NCBI RefSeq assembly: GCF_000429405.1
Contig: NZ_KE386898.1
Coordinates: forward strand, 315,631 to 379,630
Direction: 5' to 3'
DNA: 64,000 nt
From: Algoriphagus marincola DSM 16067
GTDB taxonomy: Bacteria > Bacteroidota > Bacteroidia > Cytophagales > Cyclobacteriaceae
Position 1 is the first letter of the stretch. The number at the start of each line of letters is the position of its first letter. This document shows, one piece after another, positions 41,996 to 51,479 of this stretch. The notes beneath the pieces were generated by a model. The model was not told the DNA's origin. It made no database searches and saw only the letters and a list, made by a program, of their open reading frames with translations. Position numbers and translations under genes: made by a program.

Positions 41996-42598
41996 ATGCA
42001 AGAATTTTTCACCGACTTAGGAATCTCTGAAAACCTCTTTAATTACTTCATCATGCCTGCGCTAATTTTCATTGCGCGTGTAGGGGATGTTTCGATTAAT
42101 ACCCTTCGCATTATGTTTATGATGAATGGGAAAAAGAATGTGGCTCCTATTTTAGGTTTTTTTGAAGCGCTTATTTGGCTTTTGGCGATTGGTCAGATTT
42201 TTCAAAATATCGATAATCCTGTTTCCTATATAGCCTATGCCGGTGGATTTGGAATGGGAACCTATGTAGGAATGCGTTTTGATGAAAAGCTTGCACTGGG
42301 TCGGGTACTCGTGCGGGTCATCACTCCCAAGCCACTCCCCGAACTGATCGAGTATATGAAAGAGCGAGACTATCGATTTACCAGTGTGGGTGCTGAGGGC
42401 AGGTATGGCAAAGTCAACCTTCTTTTCACAGTCATGAAAAGAGACTCCTTGCAGACTTTTGTAGATAAGGTAAAGTCGATTGACGAGAAGGCCTTTTATA
42501 CCATTGAAAGCGTTAAACGTATTTCAGAGGACGATCTGAATGTCATGGAGGATAAGCCTCGCTTCAAAATCTGGCTTGGTAGAAAAGCTCGAATTTAA
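41996..42598 (+). CDS. DUF2179/DUF5698 (UPF0316) membrane protein
   Basis: 200 residues. N-terminal DUF5698 part with three membrane helices (ALIFIARVGDVSINTLRIMFMM, APILGFFEALIWLLAIGQIF, PVSYIAYAGGFGMGTYVGM) and a C-terminal cytosolic DUF2179 ferredoxin-like domain (LVRVITPKPLPELIEYMKERDYRFTSVGAEGRYGKVNLLFTVMKR). Related small domains bind cyclic di-AMP in other proteins, which is not shown for this one. Its TAA overlaps the trmN6 ATG. Confidence 0.88.
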   Translation: MQEFFTDLGISENLFNYFIMPALIFIARVGDVSINTLRIMFMMNGKKNVAPILGFFEALIWLLAIGQIFQNIDNPVSYIAYAGGFGMGTYVGMRFDEKLALGRVLVRVITPKPLPELIEYMKERDYRFTSVGAEGRYGKVNLLFTVMKRDSLQTFVDKVKSIDEKAFYTIESVKRISEDDLNVMEDKPRFKIWLGRKARI

Positions 42599-43305
42599 TG
42601 CCTAATACCTGGTTTCAATTTCAGCAATTCCGAGTCAATCAGGACCGCTGTGGAATGAAAGTCTCCACCGATGCGGTGCTTTTGGGTGCGTTGGCGAAGG
42701 CAAAGAGCCCCAAACGAATATTGGATATTGGAACTGGAACGGGTGTCATAGCGCTGATGATGGCGCAGCGATTTTCAAATGCAAATATTACGGCAGTAGA
42801 ATTAGATTCTGATGCTGCCAGTCAGGCGAGCGAGAATTTTGAGGAAAGTGATTTTTCAGCCCGTTTGGAACTGGTCCACGGAAGAGTTCAGGACTATGAT
42901 TCCACCGGAAAATTTGACTTGGTAGTCAGCAATCCCCCTTATTTTTCAAATCATCTACCTACCTCAAATCTCAAGCGGCAGCGTGCACTTCACACGGATA
43001 GCCTATCTTTTCATGACTTGGTAGAGGCTGTAGAAAGAAACTTGTCAGCCGATGGTGAATTTTGGGTAATTCTTCCTCCCAAAGAATCTGCTGTCTTGGA
43101 AGAAATGCTTTTCAATAAAGGTTTTTATTGCAGTAAGTCAGTTTTAATTCAGGATAATCCAAGGCTTAAATTTCATCGGGTTGTTTCTTCTTTTTCAAAG
43201 CATCAAAAGGAAAGGCAGGTAGAAGAAATTGCTTTAAAAAATGAAAAAGGGAGTTTCTCAGAAGCCTATAAAAAATTAATTTCTGGTTTTTTACTCGGTT
43301 ACTAA
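42598..43305 (+). CDS. trmN6: tRNA1(Val) A37 N6-methyltransferase
   Basis: 235 residues. Opens with FQFQQFRVNQDRCGMKVSTDAVLLGALAK, the diagnostic start of the TrmN6 (YfiC) family; SAM loop DIGTGTGVIALMMAQRF and catalytic motif VVSNPPYF (N6-adenine type NPPY). Methylates adenine 37 of tRNA1-Val in E. coli. Starts on the last base of the DUF2179 stop codon, so translation is coupled. Confidence 0.93.
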   Translation: MPNTWFQFQQFRVNQDRCGMKVSTDAVLLGALAKAKSPKRILDIGTGTGVIALMMAQRFSNANITAVELDSDAASQASENFEESDFSARLELVHGRVQDYDSTGKFDLVVSNPPYFSNHLPTSNLKRQRALHTDSLSFHDLVEAVERNLSADGEFWVILPPKESAVLEEMLFNKGFYCSKSVLIQDNPRLKFHRVVSSFSKHQKERQVEEIALKNEKGSFSEAYKKLISGFLLGY

Positions 43306-43408
43306 ATTATAAACCTGCTAAATTCTCACTGTATCAAATTAGATTTTGAATTCGTAGTTGGATAAAGTATCTATTTCTCTATTTTTGAGATTTAAAAGAC
43401 TACCACAA

Positions 43409-44875
43409 ATGTTAAAATTTCGGTTCTTGAGCTTAGTTTTTATGCTCATGTTTATTCTTTCTTGTACCGAGGAGGATCCTGAAGTAATTCTTGTTACCAC
43501 GGAAGAAGTATTATTTGCAAGCGGAGATGAGATCCGCTTATTAGGCCGAGTAATCAGTAATCAAGAACTCTCCCTTGTAGATCATGGCTTTTATGTCTCA
43601 GAAGATGCATCATTTTCAAGCCCTGCGATCGTTTCATTAGGAGTAAAAGATGGTCCGGGCAGATTTATAGGTCAATTGGCCGGCTTGAAAGTTGGGAGAC
43701 CTTACTTTGCAAAAGCATTCATGGATAGAGGAGCTGAGATTGAATTTGGGAATGTTCTGGAGCTTTCAACTTTAGAACCTGCGATTCTCGACTTTTCTCC
43801 AAAGTTCGGTGCCGTCGGGGAGGAGATTTTGATAGAAGGAAGGAATTTCGGTGCAGATACCCGTGTCTTTTTTGGAGGGCAAGAGGCTCAGGTGATTGAA
43901 AACACTCTTCAGAGTAGGTTGCGCGTTCGAATTCCTGCTGCAGAAGGAAATCAAATTGTTCCCATCCGGGTAATTGTACAGGATCGTGAAGTATCACTTT
44001 CCGAAAGTTTTGAATATCAGATAGGTACTTATGAGAAGATTAGTACATTCCCTGAATCTATCCGGGTCTATGACAATGTTTTCTTCCAGAATGGACAGGG
44101 TAGTTTTTTCATTGGCCTAGGTTCCGAGCGGAGATTGGCATTTTTGCCTGGTTTCCAGCAATATGACGTATCCTCATCCACTTGGCAAGAGGTAGCTTTT
44201 CCAGGAGCCAGTCGATCCTTTGCCTTTTTCACCGATCATTACATTGGAGGAGGACTTGGTCAATTGGGGTCCAATCCCTTCGTCTATGAGGGAAGTTTTT
44301 GGGGCTACGAAAACGAAGTCTTTACCCAATTACCGGATTTACCTTTCTTGAGCAGGGATGCTATTGCATTTGAGCTGGGAGAGGATTTGTATGTTATTGG
44401 TAAAAACCCTGACACCACGAAATTTTTCTTCCGCTTCGACAAATCCGAGATGCGCTGGGAGCTTTTACCCACTCCAGAGCAAGAATTCACTCGAAATGAC
44501 GCTGTGTTTACCTATCAGGGAAATGCATATTTGATTGATTCATTGGACGGTACAATCTGGCGATACAATCCAAATTCAGGTGCTTGGGATGCAATTGGGA
44601 CATATCCAGGCTCTCTGGGAAATGGAAGAGGAATGGCAAGGGTAATCGGCGATAAGGCCTTCATTGGACTCTTTGAGCGATCAGATCAAGTATTTGAGTT
44701 GGATTTGAACAGCTTTAGCTGGAAGCCCAAAAACCCCATGCCGGGTCTCCCTCAGAGTGTCCTGGTTGGGCATTTTGTCAGTGGTGAATCCTTGTATATC
44801 ATGAGAGTACCCGATATTGCGCTGGCTGGAAACTTCCCAATGGATTTTTATCGTTTTGACCCAGAGGGCATTTAA
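43409..44875 (+). CDS. IPT/TIG and kelch-repeat lipoprotein
   Basis: 488 residues from ATG 43409; the signal ends FMLMFILSC (Cys18). An IPT/TIG Ig-like domain at about 130-205 (ILDFSPKFGAVGEEILIEGRNFG...VFFGGQEAQV) precedes kelch-type propeller repeats (AFELGEDLYVIGK, FTYQGNAYLIDSLDGTIWRYNPNSGAWDAIG, RVIGDKAFIGLFERSDQVFELDLNSFSWKP). Surface or outer-membrane-anchored binding protein. Located 10 bp before a TonB-dependent receptor and probably part of the same uptake or sensing complex. Confidence 0.85.
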   Translation: MLKFRFLSLVFMLMFILSCTEEDPEVILVTTEEVLFASGDEIRLLGRVISNQELSLVDHGFYVSEDASFSSPAIVSLGVKDGPGRFIGQLAGLKVGRPYFAKAFMDRGAEIEFGNVLELSTLEPAILDFSPKFGAVGEEILIEGRNFGADTRVFFGGQEAQVIENTLQSRLRVRIPAAEGNQIVPIRVIVQDREVSLSESFEYQIGTYEKISTFPESIRVYDNVFFQNGQGSFFIGLGSERRLAFLPGFQQYDVSSSTWQEVAFPGASRSFAFFTDHYIGGGLGQLGSNPFVYEGSFWGYENEVFTQLPDLPFLSRDAIAFELGEDLYVIGKNPDTTKFFFRFDKSEMRWELLPTPEQEFTRNDAVFTYQGNAYLIDSLDGTIWRYNPNSGAWDAIGTYPGSLGNGRGMARVIGDKAFIGLFERSDQVFELDLNSFSWKPKNPMPGLPQSVLVGHFVSGESLYIMRVPDIALAGNFPMDFYRFDPEGI

Positions 44876-44885
44876 AAGACTATTT

Positions 44886-47291
44886 ATGAAGAAAATTCTA
44901 CTCACGTTCCTTACCATTTGTCTAGTGACTATCGGGATGGCACAAGAAAAAGCCAAACCGACAGTCATCGGTCGAGATATTGGGCAATTGAAAAATATCA
45001 GGATCAATGGTCGAATCATTGATGAAATCACGGGGGAGGCTTTGGTGGGAGCAACCGTCACCATTACTGAGATCAATCAAACCAGAATCACGGATAATAA
45101 CGGTGAATTTGAATTTAACCTGGACAGAGCCGAGTACACGCTGGAGTTTAGGTATGTAGGATACGAGAGTATTACCTACCCAATCGTAGCAGTTGGTGAC
45201 GGAAGAATCGCTATGCGGATGATTCAGGAAGACTTCGAATTGGACGATGTGGTCATTTTTGGTAGAGATCCGGAAAAGAATATTCGCTCTACCGATATGG
45301 GGGCTGTGACGATGAGTATGAATACCATAAGGGAATTGCCTCCTTTTCTGGGTGAAGTGGATATTATTCGATCCATGGCCACCTTACCCGGTGTATCCCA
45401 AGTCGGTGAAGCAGCAGCTGGCCTAAACGTCCGGGGTGGTGGAGCAGATCAAAACCTAATTCAATTTGCAGGGGCTCCAATCTATAACCCAACCCACCTT
45501 TTTGGTTTGTTTACCTCCTTCAATCCCGACATCGTCAATGATGTAACCCTTTACAAATCGGTGATTCCTGCACGATTTGGTGGTCGTGGATCATCCATTT
45601 TGGATATTCAGCCAAAAGCAGGAAGTATAGACCTCTGGGGAGGAGATTTGATGGTGAGCAACTACTCAGGGAAAATTGGAATCAATGGACCACTGGTCAA
45701 GGACAAAGTTTCCATCAAAGGAGGTTTCAGGGGCTCGTATATCAACTGGTTTTTGGGTGCATTGAGTAATCCGGATTTGAATAATTCCCAGGCAAATTTC
45801 TATGATGGGAATCTCGTTATTTCTGCTCCAATTTCTGAAAAGCAGGAATTCACCTACAGCTACTATACTTCCTACGATGATTTTGCTTTCGCTTCGGATA
45901 CCACGATTTCTTGGAAAAATAACTCGCATTCGATCAATTGGAAGGGGAGATTCGGAGATAAGCTAGGTGTACAGGCTTTGGGCTATCTGACTCAATATGA
46001 TTACAATATTTTCAATCGATCAGGGATCAATGATTTTGATCTCAACTCTGGTATCGAAGATTATGGGGTGAAGCTTTTTGCTACCTATAATTTTTCCGAA
46101 ACCAATTTACTGACGGTTGGCGGAGAATTTAAAGATCTGACTATTCAGCCGGGAGAATTGGTGCCTACCAATCAGCAGGAGTCAGGAATTCTGCCACAGA
46201 AAGTCCAAGATGAATTTGGCAGAGAAATGGGCGCACACTTCCAGCATGAGTTTGAATTGGGAGAAAAAATTGGGGTTTCCTATGGTTTGCGCTATGACCT
46301 GTTCCAGTACTTTGGTCCTCGTACAGTTCGTCAATATGCCCCAAATCAGCCATTGTCTGACGGCAGTGCGATTGGAGAAATTGACTATGCTGAAGGGGAT
46401 AAAATCATTTCTTATGATGGACTTGGACCCCGAGCTTCGGTTCGCTATTCCCTTTCGAAGTACAGTTCGATCAAGGCTGGGTATAATAAAATGTACCAGT
46501 TCATTCATCTGATCTCCAATACGGCAACCATCGCGCCCACTGATATCTGGAAACTCAGTGATGACTTTTTGAAGCCCCAGATTGTGGATCAATATTCAAT
46601 TGGTTTCTATAACAATTTCATGGGGAATATTTTTGAGACCTCGATCGAGGTGTATTACAAGGATATTCAGAATGTAGTTGAGTATAAGGATGGGGCCAAT
46701 CTCATTTTGCAAAATCACCTCGAGACTGAACTTGTTCCGGCACAGGGGCGTGCTTTTGGTGTGGAGCTTTATGCAAAGAAAAATCTAGGAAGGCTGACTG
46801 GATGGATTTCTTATACCTATTCACGAAGCCTGAGACGCGTGATTACCGCATACGAGGAGGAAATAATCAATGACGGAGAGTGGTTTGCATCCAATTTTGA
46901 CAAGCCGCATGACGTGACATTGATAGGAAATTACAAGCTAAGCACCAATACTTCCGTATCTGCTACCTTCGGCTACAGTACGGGGAGACCGGTTACTTTT
47001 CCGGAGGCGAAGTTTGATTATTCCGGAAATAATTTAGCCTATTTCAATCGCAGAAATGAGCAACGCTTGCCTGACTTTCACCGATTGGATATTGCGGTCA
47101 ATTTCAAACTCAAGGGAAGCGGACGGTTCTTCGAGGACGGGGACTGGACTTTCTCTATTTTGAACTTGTATGGACGCAAAAATCCATTCTCTCTGTTTTT
47201 TGTGGATGAGCAAGGCGCTCCACCACAGGCTAATCGATTGGCAATTTTGGGAGTACCACTTCCTAGTTTGAGTTATTCAATCAAGTTTTGA
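44886..47291 (+). CDS. TonB-dependent receptor with carboxypeptidase-regulatory N-domain
   Basis: 801 residues from ATG 44886 (signal MKKILLTFLTICLVTIGMAQ). Residues about 40-120 are a CarboxypepD_reg-like beta domain (RINGRIIDEITGEALVGATVTI...YVGYES), then the plug (LPPFLGEVDIIRSMATLPGV, GLNVRGGGADQNLIQFAGAPIYNPTHLF, VIPARFGGRGSSILDI) and a 22-strand type barrel ending SLSYSIKF. Outer-membrane active importer. Substrate unknown. Encoded between a kelch/IPT lipoprotein and a DUF4249 lipoprotein, a recurring Bacteroidota trio. Confidence 0.93.
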   Translation: MKKILLTFLTICLVTIGMAQEKAKPTVIGRDIGQLKNIRINGRIIDEITGEALVGATVTITEINQTRITDNNGEFEFNLDRAEYTLEFRYVGYESITYPIVAVGDGRIAMRMIQEDFELDDVVIFGRDPEKNIRSTDMGAVTMSMNTIRELPPFLGEVDIIRSMATLPGVSQVGEAAAGLNVRGGGADQNLIQFAGAPIYNPTHLFGLFTSFNPDIVNDVTLYKSVIPARFGGRGSSILDIQPKAGSIDLWGGDLMVSNYSGKIGINGPLVKDKVSIKGGFRGSYINWFLGALSNPDLNNSQANFYDGNLVISAPISEKQEFTYSYYTSYDDFAFASDTTISWKNNSHSINWKGRFGDKLGVQALGYLTQYDYNIFNRSGINDFDLNSGIEDYGVKLFATYNFSETNLLTVGGEFKDLTIQPGELVPTNQQESGILPQKVQDEFGREMGAHFQHEFELGEKIGVSYGLRYDLFQYFGPRTVRQYAPNQPLSDGSAIGEIDYAEGDKIISYDGLGPRASVRYSLSKYSSIKAGYNKMYQFIHLISNTATIAPTDIWKLSDDFLKPQIVDQYSIGFYNNFMGNIFETSIEVYYKDIQNVVEYKDGANLILQNHLETELVPAQGRAFGVELYAKKNLGRLTGWISYTYSRSLRRVITAYEEEIINDGEWFASNFDKPHDVTLIGNYKLSTNTSVSATFGYSTGRPVTFPEAKFDYSGNNLAYFNRRNEQRLPDFHRLDIAVNFKLKGSGRFFEDGDWTFSILNLYGRKNPFSLFFVDEQGAPPQANRLAILGVPLPSLSYSIKF

Positions 47292-48361
47292 TGGAAAAGA
47301 TGTTAAGAAGATTTATATACCTGATTTTTCTCCTACCAGTGGCATGTATTGATCCTTTTGAGGTAGGACTGGAGACAGGCGAGCAATTGCTTACCGTAGA
47401 AGCAGTATTCACTTCTCACCCAGGCAGGCAGACAGTTCGGTTGACTCGAAGTGATACCTATGGGTCAGTATTTGAAGGATTGATTAGGCCAGTAAGAAGT
47501 GCTACAGTGATAGTAAGAGATGATTTGGGGAATGTGGTTTTTTTGGAGGAGGATCAAGACAACCGAGGAACCTATGTGACTACTACTGATTTTGCAACTG
47601 TGCCTGGGAGGTCCTATACACTTCAGATTCAGACTGTCGAAGGAAAAGTATATTCGTCCTTTCCAGAAAAAGTTCAAGCTGTCCCTGAGATCAGTAATCT
47701 TTCTGTTCAGACCACGACCGTGCCTGTGGAAGGAGAAATCAATCCTCGCTCAGGTGTGCAGTTGGTGGTAGATATCCAAGATCCAGCTGCTGAGAATAAT
47801 TTCTATTTCTGGAAAAATGGCCCAGCTGTTTATGTGTTGGAAACCCGACCAGATTTATTTACACCCAGGCCTTCGGATGCCAATCCCAGCCGTGAGCCTC
47901 AGCCAAAGGATTGTTGTTTTACCTGCTACAGAAGTGAGCAAATTGACAATAGTGGGATTTTCATTGCCAATGATGATAATTTCAATGGGCTGAGCACCAA
48001 AATCGTCGCTGGTTTTGTGGAGGACGATGGTTTACGATTTGTCAACACGTACCGGGTTGACCTCCGTCAAATCAGTATCTCCCAGGAGGCTTATCGATTC
48101 CTTCGTTTGGTCAAGCAGCAGACAGAAATCAGTGGATCAGTGTTCGATCCACCACCAGCAAATATCCGGGGTAACCTAGTGAATTTGGAGGATCCAGAAG
48201 AAGTAGTTCTTGGGTACTTCATAGCAGGTGCTGAGACCGTGCGCAGGATTTATATAGATAAAAATGACCTGACTTTTCAGCAGCCAAAAGCGATCATCCC
48301 GGATGATTGTAGATTGGTAGAAGGAGCTCAAGAAGATGCTCCTGCGGATTGGAATCCATAA
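47291..48361 (+). CDS. DUF4249 lipoprotein
   Basis: 356 residues; ATG 47291 overlaps the receptor's TGA by one base. Lipoprotein signal RRFIYLIFLLPVAC. DUF4249 pattern: GEQLLTVEAVFTSHPGRQTVRLTRSDTYG, SATVIVRDDLGN...Y, GRSYTLQIQTVEGKVYSSFPEKVQAVPEI, and the cysteine pair KDCCFTCYRS. Family members are cell-surface partners of adjacent TonB-dependent receptors, function not established. Ends 12 bp from a convergent gene. Confidence 0.9.
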   Translation: MEKMLRRFIYLIFLLPVACIDPFEVGLETGEQLLTVEAVFTSHPGRQTVRLTRSDTYGSVFEGLIRPVRSATVIVRDDLGNVVFLEEDQDNRGTYVTTTDFATVPGRSYTLQIQTVEGKVYSSFPEKVQAVPEISNLSVQTTTVPVEGEINPRSGVQLVVDIQDPAAENNFYFWKNGPAVYVLETRPDLFTPRPSDANPSREPQPKDCCFTCYRSEQIDNSGIFIANDDNFNGLSTKIVAGFVEDDGLRFVNTYRVDLRQISISQEAYRFLRLVKQQTEISGSVFDPPPANIRGNLVNLEDPEEVVLGYFIAGAETVRRIYIDKNDLTFQQPKAIIPDDCRLVEGAQEDAPADWNP

Positions 48362-48373
48362 AAACAGAAAGGT

Positions 48374-49705
48374 TTAGTCTTCCAGCAGTTCCTCCTCAAA
48401 GCGGATCCCAAATTCTTCTAACTTCTCAAGGATGGGCAGGTAAATTTCGGGCTTAATGGGCATATGCAGACCCTTGAGTTTGATTTTTCCTTCCAAAAAT
48501 AAATCCACTGCAATAGCAAGCGGCAGGCCTACTGTTTTTGCCATTGCAGTAAGGGAGGCATTTTCTCCCTTTACAACTAGGCTGGAGAGCAATTTTTGAT
48601 TTTTATCCCCTTTTCGGATTTCAAACTGATGTTGCATGACGATCATGTCTCGATCAGTTTCTTCGAGAGCCCATTCTTTTTCTAAAATCGCCTGTAAAAT
48701 CTGGGCCGGACTTCCTTGATAAATTGGCAAGGGATCATGTGAAAAAAGACCAATCCACTGGATTTTTTCAAAAGTCTTGAAATCCATTTCCGGAAAGAAA
48801 TCGGTGAGTTTTTCTTCTACAGAACGGTCGGTATCAAAGGGCAAAAAGCTATTCAGGAAATCCCGTTTGCTACTTCCCTGTGGAGGATTGAGCTCGATAC
48901 TGTCATCGGTCAGACCGAGCTGAACCAAGATATCCCAAGCCTTGCAAAATCCCGTTCGCCTCAGTGTTCCCCGAAGCATGGTTGGGATATTTTCCAATCC
49001 GTAGGTTTTGCGATAGCCAAGCGAGTCTCTGTTGGGGTAGCCTTCGTACTCTCCTAATCCTTTGAAGTGGATTGGTTTGATTCGTTTGAAGAGTTGGTGA
49101 TAGGGAATGTATTTGAGTCGGGACTGTTCGATATAGCGGGACATTCCCTGTCCTGCTAAAACCACATTTCTTGGGTTCCAGGTGAATTTATATTTCCAGG
49201 GGTTATCCTCGCATTCGGGGGAAAGTAATCCTCCGGCGTAGGATTTGAATGATAGGATCTCTTCCCCTTTTGTCTTAGCCTCGTCGATGATTTTCATGGC
49301 AGACATGTGATCGATGCCAGGGTCCAATCCACATTCGTTCAGAAAGAAAAGCCCTTTTTCTTCAATTTGTGATCTCAAGGCTCTGATCTCTTTGCTTTCA
49401 TAGGATGCTGAGAAAAAGTGTTTACCAAGCGCGACACAGTCTTCTGCTATAAGTGGATGCAGGCGAGCCGGAAGCATAGAAATGACCAAGTCTGACTCTT
49501 CGATAAGGTCTCTTCGCCTTTCTGCATTGGATATGTCCAAGGCTTCTGCACGGGTATTCGGACGGTTTCGGAGCTTCTTTTCTGCTACTCTACTATCCAA
49601 ATCAGCCAAGATGATCTCGCGGTGTTTTTCTACAGCTTGGGCTACTAAATAGTCAATTAAAAAAGTGGAGGATTTCCCACCTCCCAAAATCAAAATTTGC
49701 TTCAT
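48374..49705 (-). CDS. Saccharopine dehydrogenase family protein
   Basis: 443 residues. Rossmann start KQILILGGGKSSTFLIDYL, then LADLDSRVAEKKL and the family C-terminal catalytic part (FLNECGLDPGIDHMSAMKIIDEAK, SFKSYAGGLLSPECEDNPWKYKFTWNPRNVVLAGQG). This is the LYS9-type (glutamate-forming) saccharopine dehydrogenase fold; in Bacteroidota the true role is uncertain and no lysine-pathway gene is adjacent, though asd is at the window end. Cytosolic, NAD(P)-dependent. Confidence 0.87.
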   Translation of the reverse strand: MKQILILGGGKSSTFLIDYLVAQAVEKHREIILADLDSRVAEKKLRNRPNTRAEALDISNAERRRDLIEESDLVISMLPARLHPLIAEDCVALGKHFFSASYESKEIRALRSQIEEKGLFFLNECGLDPGIDHMSAMKIIDEAKTKGEEILSFKSYAGGLLSPECEDNPWKYKFTWNPRNVVLAGQGMSRYIEQSRLKYIPYHQLFKRIKPIHFKGLGEYEGYPNRDSLGYRKTYGLENIPTMLRGTLRRTGFCKAWDILVQLGLTDDSIELNPPQGSSKRDFLNSFLPFDTDRSVEEKLTDFFPEMDFKTFEKIQWIGLFSHDPLPIYQGSPAQILQAILEKEWALEETDRDMIVMQHQFEIRKGDKNQKLLSSLVVKGENASLTAMAKTVGLPLAIAVDLFLEGKIKLKGLHMPIKPEIYLPILEKLEEFGIRFEEELLED

Positions 49706-49824
49706 ATTTCTGGGGTTTCTCAGCTAAAATTGGTCAATAAATACTTCAGGAAAAAAGTAAATGGGAGGAAAATGAAAAACAATTGTGACTGTAAATCGTC
49801 TTATTTTTTCCATCTTCGAAAACT

Positions 49825-50304
49825 ATGACTAAGGATAATACAGATTCAATTTTTGAAATCCTTGATATTCAAGATTTAAGCACTGAGGAGCAGTCGCTTT
49901 TGCAAACTGCACAAGAGATTTCCGAAAAAGCCTATGCCCCTTATTCCAACTTTCAGGTAGGGGCAGCGGTGATGCTTTCAAATGGTACTATTCTCAAAAG
50001 CAGCAATCAGGAAAACGTCAGCTTTCCTGCTGGAGTCTGTGCGGAGCATTTGGTACTGAGCTATGCCGGGGCAAATTATCCCGAGTCCGCTCCAGAATGT
50101 CTCGCGATTGTGGCAAGACGAAAAGGAGAGCAGTCTTGGGCCAATGTGTCCCCTTGTGGTATCTGTCGACAGGTCATCAATGAGGTAGAAAACCGCTTTA
50201 AGCATAAAATCAAGATGATTATCTTACGGGAGGATGGCAGGGTTTATTCTATCCCAGGAATATCAGCCTTGTTACCTTTGAAGTTTGATGATCTAAATTC
50301 CTGA
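49825..50304 (+). CDS. cdd: Cytidine deaminase
   Basis: 159 residues, small homotetrameric type. Zinc site Cys72 (VCAEH, with proton-shuttle Glu74) and Cys111/Cys114 (SPCGICRQ); substrate loop YSNFQVGAAV. Deaminates cytidine and deoxycytidine to uridines in pyrimidine salvage. Its TGA overlaps the ATG of the next gene (esterase). Confidence 0.95.
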   Translation: MTKDNTDSIFEILDIQDLSTEEQSLLQTAQEISEKAYAPYSNFQVGAAVMLSNGTILKSSNQENVSFPAGVCAEHLVLSYAGANYPESAPECLAIVARRKGEQSWANVSPCGICRQVINEVENRFKHKIKMIILREDGRVYSIPGISALLPLKFDDLNS

Positions 50305-50951
50305 TGATACGATCTACGCATCGCTTTACATACGAGTCCACATATTTTTTGTCCAAAGAACCTGACGAAAAGGTCAAAGATTTATGGATCGTTTTTCATG
50401 GTTACGGACAGTTGGCGGAATATTTCCTTCGCAAATTTCAGTTCTTAGCCACCGAAGAAAGGCTATTTCTTGCTCCGGAAGCCACTAATTATTCCTATCT
50501 CAAAGACTTTAAAGGTAGGGTCGGTGCAAATTGGATGACCCGTCATGAACGTGAGCTTGCCATAGCCAATAATCATCGCTACTTGGACAGTCTACTCGAA
50601 GGGATTTTAGAGTCTTTTGAGCAAAAGCCTAGAATCCATGTACTCGGATTTTCTCAGGGAGCCGCCACTGCTACTCGATGGGCTTCCCAATGGAAAGGGA
50701 GCTTGGATACATTGCTGCTTTGGGCTGGAGGATTTGCAGAGGATATGGCTTTGGATATTGCACGGGATAAATTTGAGGAAACTACGATTTTTTCAGTGTT
50801 AGGTTCTCAGGATCAATTGATTACTGAGGAGAGTTTAGCTCGTCAAAAGATCTTGATTCAAGGTTTGGACAGAGACGTTGAGCAACTTGAATTTCAAGGT
50901 GGGCATGAGCTGGATTCGGAGCTTTTAAGAAAAATTGTAGAAAAGGCTTGA
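50304..50951 (+). CDS. Phospholipase/carboxylesterase-family serine hydrolase
   Basis: 215 residues. Alpha/beta hydrolase of the YpfH/carboxylesterase group: WIVFHGYGQLAEYFLRKF, nucleophile GFSQGAATATRW, acid in LGSQDQLITEE and His in GGHELDSELL. Cytosolic. Coupled to cdd by a 1-bp overlap, with no clear metabolic link. Substrate unknown. Confidence 0.88.
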   Translation: MIRSTHRFTYESTYFLSKEPDEKVKDLWIVFHGYGQLAEYFLRKFQFLATEERLFLAPEATNYSYLKDFKGRVGANWMTRHERELAIANNHRYLDSLLEGILESFEQKPRIHVLGFSQGAATATRWASQWKGSLDTLLLWAGGFAEDMALDIARDKFEETTIFSVLGSQDQLITEESLARQKILIQGLDRDVEQLEFQGGHELDSELLRKIVEKA

Positions 50952-51041
50952 TAGCTCGGAATTTGGTCTTTCTTTTGTGTGAAAAAAACAATTGGTACAA
51001 AAACCGACTTTCATTATTTTTCCAGAAATAATTAAAAACCA

Positions 51042-51479
51042 ATGCTTTCGCTTACTGATCAAGAGGTAGACCGGATTACTACCCAACTCCTAAAAGGAAT
51101 GGTGTGCTTTTTCCAAATCGATAAAAGGAAAATCCACCACATGCCGGACGATGAAGATTATTTCAACTATGACTTGACTCCCGATGAGGAGGATATCTTA
51201 GATGAAATCGATGCCAATCCTGATAATTACGCCGAATTTACCAAAATGGAAATTCCTCAGGAGCATCAAATGATGCAGGATTTTATTGATCGGTATGTCA
51301 AGGAGCGAAACCTCGCAGAGGATCTTGTAAATGCACTGACTAAGCCGAAGTCGCTCACAGCCTATAAGTTCTTGATCGATGAGTCTAAATACAAAAATCA
51401 GTGGCATGAGCATCGCCAACTGAAATATAAAGATTGGGTCCGGGAGCAAGTGGATAGTTTCAACTATGCAGAAGACTGA
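51042..51479 (+). CDS. UPF0158 family protein
   Basis: 145 residues, acidic and helical. Typical of UPF0158: EEDILDEIDANPDNYAEFTKMEIPQEHQMMQDFIDRYVKERNLAEDLVNALTKPKSLTAYKFLID...W, and a conserved aromatic end (LKYKDWVREQV). Function unknown. Overlaps the following phosphodiesterase gene by 14 bp. Confidence 0.85.
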   Translation: MLSLTDQEVDRITTQLLKGMVCFFQIDKRKIHHMPDDEDYFNYDLTPDEEDILDEIDANPDNYAEFTKMEIPQEHQMMQDFIDRYVKERNLAEDLVNALTKPKSLTAYKFLIDESKYKNQWHEHRQLKYKDWVREQVDSFNYAED

